This document shows positions 58,796-64,000 of a stretch of DNA of 64,000 nt, in pieces (positions within the stretch are counted from its first letter, which is position 1; each line of letters begins with the position of its first letter). A model generated the notes under the pieces. The model saw only the letters and a program-made list of their open reading frames with translations. It was not told where the DNA came from and did not search any database. The position numbers and the translations under genes are program-made. Source of the stretch: CAYYAQ01 sp964469555 (GTDB lineage Bacteria > Planctomycetota > UBA1135 > UBA2386); NCBI GenBank assembly GCA_964469555.1, contig CAYYAQ010000002.1, positions 36,410-100,409 on the forward strand, written 5' to 3'.

Positions 58796-61147
58796 TTGCG
58801 CTCTCAATCGACAGTTCGTCTCATCATCGGGATGTCCGTTTCTCTCGCTTGCGTGACGTCTGCCGTCGCGCAGACGCAACGCGATTACACCGACCCTGCC
58901 ACGCGCATGGCCTGGTACCACAAACACGTGGCCATGACCAAGACGACGGAGTTCGGGGGCATCCGCTGGCAGTTCCTGGGCCCGAAGAACACGAGCGGAC
59001 GAGTCACCGACGTCGCGGTCGCCACTCCACGCGGCAAGACGTACGTGACCTACGTGGCCGCGGCGTCCGGTGGCGTCTGGAAGACCGACAACGACGGCTT
59101 GTCATGGAAGCCAGTCTTCCAGGAAGGGCCCTCGACGTCGATCGGCGACGTCACGCTCGCCCCGTCCAATCAGGACATCGTCTGGATCGGCACGGGTGAG
59201 GCCAACATCTTCCGCAGTTCGATGGCGGGGTGCGGCGTGTTCAAGTCCGTGGACGCCGGGAAGACCTGGAAGCACATGGGGCTTGCGGGCACCCACACGA
59301 TCCCGCGCATCGTCATCCACCCGAAGAACCCCAATATCGTGTACGTCGCCGCGTCCGGCCACGAGTGGACGGACAACCCGGAACGCGGCGTCTACAAGTC
59401 GACCGACGGCGGCAAGAACTGGGACAAGATCCTCTACATCAACGAACAGACCGGCGCGATCGACCTGGTCATGCACCCTGACAACCCGAACACGCTGTAC
59501 GCGGCTACGTGGCAGCGCATCCGGAAGCGCTGGAACGACCCGCGCAACGAAAACGGCGCCGGCGGCAGCGGCATCTTCAAGACCACGGACGGCGGCGCGA
59601 ATTGGAAGCCAATGAACAAGGGTCTGCCGAAGGCAGATTGGCGCGGCCGCATCGGGATCGACATCTGCCGCAGCAAGCCCGACGTGATGTACGCGTTCGT
59701 CGACAACTACGAGAAGGTGAAGGAGCAGGAGCGGGCATCCGGAAACGACGCGTACGGTCGCCCGAGTTCCGGCACGATCAAAGGCGCCGAAATCTACCGC
59801 AGCGACGACGGCGGCAAGCAGTGGCGCAAGACGAGCAAGTCCGACCGGACCATGGCGCGACACTCGGGCACGTACGGTTGGGTATTCGGACAGGTACGCG
59901 CCGATCCGGTCAATCCCGATGTCGTCTACACAATGGGGCTCGGGCTGAACGTCTCTCGCGACTCCGGCAAGACCCTCCAGAGCATCGGTCGCGGTGTCCA
60001 CGGCGACCACCATGCCCTGTGGATCGACCCCGACAACCCGAACTACCTGGTCAACGGCAACGACGGCGGCGTCTACACCTCCTACGACGGGGGCAAGTCC
60101 TGGCGGAGGTTCACGACGGAGCTGCCGCTGGTGCAGTTCTTCAACGTCAACTACGACATGGCCGAGCCGTTCCGGGTCTACGGTTCGATCCAGGATCACG
60201 GCAGCCGCCGCGGAGTCGTCGACTTCGCGCAGAGCCGGCGACGCATCAAGGCACAGGATTGGGAGCGAGCGCCGGGTGGTGAAGGTTCACACCACTTCAT
60301 CGACCCGCGCAACGCGGACATCGTGTACTCGTGCGGGTTCTACGGCGGCATCAGTCGGACGGACCTCTCGAAGGGCCGCGCGGGGAGATCCAAGATCAAT
60401 CTCGAGGCGCCCGAAGGCGCCGGGAAGTTGCGGGGGCAATGGCTCGCGCACTTCATCCTCTCGCCGCACAACCCGGATGTCCTCTACCACGGCATGAACT
60501 ACCTGTTCCGGTCGAAGAACCAGGGGAAGGACATCGAGATCATCAGCCCGGACCTGACCTACAACGACGAGGAGACCATCGGCGACATCCCGTTCCACAC
60601 GATCACGGCGATCTCCGAGTCACCACTGGAGAAGGGAGTCCTCTTCGTCGGCACGGACGACGGCAGGGCGCACCTGACGCTGAACGACGGCGGTAAGTGG
60701 CGCGAGATCATGGACGGCCTCGCGCCGCACCGCTGGGTCTCGCGAATCGAGGCTTCTCGATTCACGAAGGGAACCGTCTACATGGCGCAGAACGGCAAGC
60801 GTCACGACGACTTCACTCCGTACCTCTGGAAGTCGAGCGACTACGGCAAGACGTGGCAGAGCATCGTCGGCAACATTCCGATCGGGCCGATCAACGTCGT
60901 CCGTGAGGACCCGAAGAACCCGAAGGTGCTCTACGTCGGCACCGACATCAGCGTCTACGTCAGTATCGACGGCGGAAAGAAGTGGCACGTGCTGGGACGA
61001 AAACTGCCGAGCACGTTCGTAAGCGACCTGATCATCCACCCTCGGGACGACATCCTCGTGATCTCCACGCACGGGCGGGGCATGTTCGCGCTTGATGCTC
61101 GGGCGATTCGCCGACGCATCAAGGCGCTCGCGGAGGGCGACAAATAG
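58796..61147 (+). CDS. Secreted BNR/Vps10-like beta-propeller protein
   Basis: The 783-aa protein starts at TTG 58796, preceded by a strong Shine-Dalgarno (AGGAGG). It has a signal peptide (SVSLACVTSAVAQ) and then many Asp-box repeats of the sialidase/Vps10 type: GVWKTDNDGLSWKPV, GVFKSVDAGKTWKHMG, GVYKSTDGGKNWDKI, GIFKTTDGGANWKPM, GVYTSYDGGKSWRRF, SVYVSIDGGKKWHVLG. These build one or two beta-propellers. Proteins of this type are annotated as 'glycosyl hydrolase', but the sialidase catalytic residues are not visible, so a binding role is likelier. Confidence 0.9.
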   Translation: MRSQSTVRLIIGMSVSLACVTSAVAQTQRDYTDPATRMAWYHKHVAMTKTTEFGGIRWQFLGPKNTSGRVTDVAVATPRGKTYVTYVAAASGGVWKTDNDGLSWKPVFQEGPSTSIGDVTLAPSNQDIVWIGTGEANIFRSSMAGCGVFKSVDAGKTWKHMGLAGTHTIPRIVIHPKNPNIVYVAASGHEWTDNPERGVYKSTDGGKNWDKILYINEQTGAIDLVMHPDNPNTLYAATWQRIRKRWNDPRNENGAGGSGIFKTTDGGANWKPMNKGLPKADWRGRIGIDICRSKPDVMYAFVDNYEKVKEQERASGNDAYGRPSSGTIKGAEIYRSDDGGKQWRKTSKSDRTMARHSGTYGWVFGQVRADPVNPDVVYTMGLGLNVSRDSGKTLQSIGRGVHGDHHALWIDPDNPNYLVNGNDGGVYTSYDGGKSWRRFTTELPLVQFFNVNYDMAEPFRVYGSIQDHGSRRGVVDFAQSRRRIKAQDWERAPGGEGSHHFIDPRNADIVYSCGFYGGISRTDLSKGRAGRSKINLEAPEGAGKLRGQWLAHFILSPHNPDVLYHGMNYLFRSKNQGKDIEIISPDLTYNDEETIGDIPFHTITAISESPLEKGVLFVGTDDGRAHLTLNDGGKWREIMDGLAPHRWVSRIEASRFTKGTVYMAQNGKRHDDFTPYLWKSSDYGKTWQSIVGNIPIGPINVVREDPKNPKVLYVGTDISVYVSIDGGKKWHVLGRKLPSTFVSDLIIHPRDDILVISTHGRGMFALDARAIRRRIKALAEGDK

Positions 61148-61237
61148 CTCCGGCGGCGAGAGCCCCCGGTGACGACGTCGACCCGTCGACCTACTTGTTC
61201 GGGCCTCCGAACTGAGCGTTTCTGTGGCTACCCCGCG

Positions 61238-62512
61238 CTAGCGCTCGAGTGCTTGCCGCGTCCAGGCCGCCATGAGCCGGCGCTCCAACAAGGGTAGCGC
61301 GAGTGCATGGCGCGGATCTTCGGCGTGGTGCTCCGCCGCTGCGGCGATGCGCGCGGCGATCGGCGACGCTTCGGTCAAAGCCGCATCGCGGTCGATGAAC
61401 CACAGGCGCGAGTAGCGGAACAACTCGAGAGCGTAGTCGCAGTCGAGCGCGTGCAGCGGATCGCGCATCTCGTACCAAGTCTCGCGGCCGACACGCGTGG
61501 CGGACACCCATCCGGCGTCGCGCAGGTAGCGCAGCTGCGGCGACACGGTCTGCTCGGAGATCGAACAGGCGCGGGCCACGTGCTTGACCTGCATCGCGCC
61601 TCGCTGTCCCGACAACCAGTGGAGGATCAGACGCTGCTGCGTGGAGCAACGCTCGAGGGCGGCACGCGTCCATCGCTCATGCACGTCGAGCGCCCGCAGG
61701 AGGATCCGGTCGGGTTCCGAGAGGTCGTCCACGCCGCGCACGAGATCGACCCATCGTCCAGGCAACCCTCCCAGCACGTGGTGCAGTGCCGAGAGGACGG
61801 ACCGATGGCCCGCGCTCTTGACCGCTGCCGCGAGTTCCGAGTCCCCACGGGCGCGGGCGTGCGCCGCGAGCAGACGGATCGTCGCCTTGGCGTCCACTTC
61901 CTCGAGCCGGTGCACGCCGAAGAACCCGAAGAACGGACGGGACTGGTCCGTGAAGTCCGGCGTCAGCTCCGCGACGGTGCCGAGAACCGCGCAGCAGCGC
62001 TCCTCCTGCAGAAACGCGCGCAAGCCCCGCTGACCCGCCTCCCCGAACGCTTCCAGCACCTGGTCGAGTTCCTCGACACACAAGAGAAGCGTGCGCCCAC
62101 CGAGGACCTCCAACACGCGCGAGCGCGCCGCAGTCGCCGCCACTTCGCGATCCCCTTCCCGTGCCCCACCCGGGGAGACTCGCTCTCCGTCACCGAGCGC
62201 GTTGAGAATCGCCTCGAACAGGTGCAGTTCCGACCCGAGGCCGGAGGGGTCGTCCGGCAACCACGCGACCGCGAGATCGGTGTCCGCGACGGCCTTGCGA
62301 ACGCGGCCCACGACCATCGCGAGAGTGTGGCTCTTGCCGATCCCCGAGCCTCCCGCGATCACATTGTAGTGTTTGTTCGGCGTCTGCACGCTCTGCACGA
62401 TCTGGTCGACGAGCCGGTCCACGAGCTTGACGTCCCCGACGAATGTCTTCACGAGGATGTCCGGCGCCGTGCGACGCGGGCTGCTCTGCCAGACGTGGTC
62501 GCTCGCTTTCAC
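61238..62512 (-). CDS. ORC/STAND-like ATPase with a C-terminal winged helix
   Basis: The 424-aa protein has an AAA/STAND ATPase core: Walker A VIAGGSGIGKSHTLAMV, Walker B LLLCVEELDQVLEAF and a sensor-like AVLGTVAELTPDF. A helical region follows, then an ArsR/MarR-like winged helix (STQQRLILHWLSGQRGAMQV, ACSISEQTVSPQLRYLRDAG, WVSATRVGRETWYEM, about residues 295-360). It may bind DNA in an ATP-dependent way. Its ATG overlaps the stop of the upstream ATPase gene (ATGA). I do not recognise a named system. Confidence 0.8.
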   Translation of the reverse strand: MKASDHVWQSSPRRTAPDILVKTFVGDVKLVDRLVDQIVQSVQTPNKHYNVIAGGSGIGKSHTLAMVVGRVRKAVADTDLAVAWLPDDPSGLGSELHLFEAILNALGDGERVSPGGAREGDREVAATAARSRVLEVLGGRTLLLCVEELDQVLEAFGEAGQRGLRAFLQEERCCAVLGTVAELTPDFTDQSRPFFGFFGVHRLEEVDAKATIRLLAAHARARGDSELAAAVKSAGHRSVLSALHHVLGGLPGRWVDLVRGVDDLSEPDRILLRALDVHERWTRAALERCSTQQRLILHWLSGQRGAMQVKHVARACSISEQTVSPQLRYLRDAGWVSATRVGRETWYEMRDPLHALDCDYALELFRYSRLWFIDRDAALTEASPIAARIAAAAEHHAEDPRHALALPLLERRLMAAWTRQALER

Positions 62513-63702
62513 GCCTCACCTTCTCGGGAGTCGCCCTCGACGGCATCGGCCCGGTGGTGTCGCCACCATCTCTGCACAACGGTATAGCAGAATCGGTAAT
62601 CTCCCTCGGCATCGGGCGCGACGTAGTGATCATTCGTCAACCGCGCCAACATCGCGATCACTTCGTGAGGGTCGCGGACATCGGCCATCGCCTGGGCGAC
62701 GCGGATCAAGTGGGAGCGAGACATCGCATCCGTTCCCGCCAACGCGTCGAGAAGCGCGAGCGCGAGCCCTCGTTCCTTGCCGTAGTACGACGAGGTGCGC
62801 GAGAAGAAGTGCGCGAGATTCCATGGGTCAGTCGGATCATGGATCTTGCGCCGCACCAGGCTGCGCACGGTGTCTGGTGTCGCGTCCCACCCCTCCTTGA
62901 CGAGGCCATCGAGCACGAGATGGACGTAGTACGCGATCCCGTTGACTTCCTTCGCCAGCGCATCCGCGGTTTCGACTGGCGCATCGACGGGCAAGCTCTC
63001 TCCGGCGATGATGCGCTGGGCGAGGTCGATCGCATCCGCGCGTTCGAGCGGCGGAACGTCCAACCGGTCCATGTCGTTCATCGGTGCGTGCGACACCTCT
63101 CCACCACCGCGAAGCTCGGCGAGGACGTGGTGCAGTCCGATCGATCCGGTGTAGACCATTCGGATTCCCGTGATCGACTGGCGGATGGAGCGCAGCACGT
63201 CGAGCACTTCGCGCGCCGCGGTGCTCCCCTCGCTCGCGCGGATGTTCTGAAGCATGAACGGCATCTCGTCCCAGAAGAACACCAACACGACATCGAGGTG
63301 CTCCTGCAAGTCCTCGCAAATCGCCACGAGCAACCGCTTCCAGTCCGGGGCGGCGACCTTCGGGAGCTTGAGTCCGCGGATCTCGGTCCCGCTGATCGTG
63401 CGAACGAGACGGCTGAGTCGATCCGCCGTCTTCTTGCGTCGACTGAGGAACGCTTCGGTTTGGCGGTAGACCGACTGCACGAACTGCAGCCGGGTTCGGA
63501 TCCCCTCGAGGTCCTGGTAGACCGCACCAAACCCGGGGACGGGCTCCGCCGTCATCTTCTTGATCACGCTGCTCTTGCCGATCCTGCGCTCGGCTGTCAG
63601 TTCGAGACTCTGCCGGGAGAGGACCCGCCAGATACTCGCGATCAACTGATCGCGACCGAGGACATCAGCCGGATCGATCTCGCCACCTGGATTCGCGCGC
63701 AT
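62509..63702 (-). CDS. STAND/archaeal-ATPase-like protein, partner of the downstream ATPase
   Basis: The 397-aa protein starts at ATG 63702 with a good Shine-Dalgarno (GGAGG, 5-nt spacing; GTG codons at 63705 and 63708 are less well placed). The P-loop is AERRIGKSSVIKKM, of the 'GRRRxGKSS' type in which the first Gly is replaced. Walker B is VVLVFFWDEMPFML. A helical lid and a C-terminal winged-helix-like part (DAMSRSHLIRVAQAMADVRD, NDHYVAPDAEGDYRFC) follow. It is the first gene of a two-gene operon with another ATPase of similar architecture, suggesting a hetero-oligomeric machine. Confidence 0.82.
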   Translation of the reverse strand: MRANPGGEIDPADVLGRDQLIASIWRVLSRQSLELTAERRIGKSSVIKKMTAEPVPGFGAVYQDLEGIRTRLQFVQSVYRQTEAFLSRRKKTADRLSRLVRTISGTEIRGLKLPKVAAPDWKRLLVAICEDLQEHLDVVLVFFWDEMPFMLQNIRASEGSTAAREVLDVLRSIRQSITGIRMVYTGSIGLHHVLAELRGGGEVSHAPMNDMDRLDVPPLERADAIDLAQRIIAGESLPVDAPVETADALAKEVNGIAYYVHLVLDGLVKEGWDATPDTVRSLVRRKIHDPTDPWNLAHFFSRTSSYYGKERGLALALLDALAGTDAMSRSHLIRVAQAMADVRDPHEVIAMLARLTNDHYVAPDAEGDYRFCYTVVQRWWRHHRADAVEGDSREGEA

Positions 63703-63728
63703 CACCACCTCCGCATTAAGTTGAAAGT

Positions 63729-63756
63729 ATCTTACGATGACTTCGACTTAAGTCAA
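63729..63756 (-). promoter_or_regulatory. Promoter of the ATPase pair with an overlapping palindrome
   Basis: On the minus strand TTGACT (63756-63751) and TAAGAT (63734-63729) are spaced by 16 bp, a good sigma-70-like promoter 27 bp before the ATG of the first ATPase gene. The perfect 10-bp palindrome GACTTAAGTC (63745-63754) overlaps the -35 box and would block polymerase if bound by a dimeric regulator. The winged-helix protein encoded by the operon is a candidate, by inference. Confidence 0.55.
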
Positions 63757-64000
63757 AACTGGCTTCAATCTTTCTCGCGATCTGACGCAAGCCCCTTCGG
63801 CGAGCGGACTTGCCCTCTGGAGAGGCCGTCGATGACCCCCTATCCGCCGGGGACGACCTCGCTGACGCCAGGGAGACAGAAGTGGAGCACGAGCCCGATC
63901 AGGCAAATTCGATAACCCGGCGGATCGATCTACGCCAATTCCCAGCCCTACGCCGGGTTGGACGATTTCCGCGTGCGGGTCTGCGGGCGAACGTCTACCC
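63757..64000. other. Right edge of the window, no gene recognised
   Basis: About 240 bp upstream of the ATPase operon. On the minus strand a short stretch near 63830-63950 (IDPPGYRICLIGLVLHFC) has some coding character, but the frame contains two TAG codons before it and its family is unknown. Nothing else can be supported. Confidence 0.3.

Noticed and set aside
1..64000. CRISPR arrays, tRNA or rRNA genes, insertion sequences
   Set aside because: No regularly spaced repeats, no cloverleaf-like T-arm sequence, no rRNA motifs and no transposase-like product were found by reading.

Overview
The window reads as a high-GC, gene-dense stretch of a free-living bacterium of the Planctomycetota type. 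Evidence: two secreted sulfatases with the CxPxR formylglycine motif, an F5/8-type-C domain remnant of the kind carried by planctomycete DUF1553-type proteins, a prepilin-like protein with GFTLIEL, a carboxypeptidase-regulatory repeat protein, a BNR/Vps10-like repeat protein, ECF sigma factors and signal peptides often ending in 'AQ'. A run of exactly 100 Ns at 30079-30178 shows that this is a draft scaffold, probably from a metagenome. Some broken genes may therefore be assembly or consensus errors. No tRNA, rRNA, CRISPR array or insertion sequence was recognised.

Layout. 1-5.9 kb: a partial ECF sigma factor, an odd response regulator, and a tightly overlapping five-gene minus-strand operon: GcvH-like lipoyl carrier, lipoate-protein ligase, two LipS1/LipS2-type radical SAM lipoyl synthases and a further radical SAM enzyme. 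5.9-7.3 kb: two gene remnants and a CheY-like regulator. 7.4-12.7 kb: lipoprotein, SEC-C protein coupled to a sulfatase, secreted RidA protein, and an enolase-superfamily enzyme coupled to an NSS transporter. 12.8-16.5 kb: phosphonate catabolism operon (phnA, phnY, phosphonate-associated alcohol dehydrogenase). 16.5-21.7 kb: SRPBCC remnant, second sulfatase, degenerate peptidase-like protein, dioxygenase remnant, glyoxalase-fold and hotdog proteins. 22-26.3 kb: a GalU-like protein followed by a 1106-aa GHMP kinase/UDP-sugar pyrophosphorylase fusion. 26.3-33.9 kb: histidine phosphatase, subtilase, prepilin-like protein, gap-split secreted protein, endonuclease/phosphatase-family protein, THUMP-like methyltransferase and a decayed gene.

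34-45.4 kb: a nine-gene minus-strand operon, nearly all genes overlapping, for a glycan or glycolipid: GH-GT2 fusion, acyl carrier protein, ketosynthase, GNAT, ABC exporter, three related glycosyltransferases and a polysaccharide deacetylase. A fourth paralogous glycosyltransferase lies at 47.2-48.3 kb behind a 1025-aa regulatory-repeat protein; an ECF sigma/membrane anti-sigma pair sits between. 51.5-52.6 kb: a secreted thioredoxin-fold protein whose UPPC active site is encoded by an in-frame TGA, followed 24 nt later by a perfect hairpin with loop GGTCT. This is strong sequence evidence for a selenoprotein. 52.6-64 kb: M28 peptidase, a stand-alone sigma-region-4-like protein, two broken genes, cyclophilin, acetylxylan-esterase-like hydrolase, BNR-repeat protein, and a two-gene ATPase operon behind a recognisable promoter with a palindrome.

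The strongest candidates for new biology are the selenoprotein, the self-contained lipoyl carrier/assembly operon with its extra radical SAM enzyme, the kinase-pyrophosphorylase fusion with a domain order opposite to FKP, and the glycan operon with its own ketosynthase and ACP.
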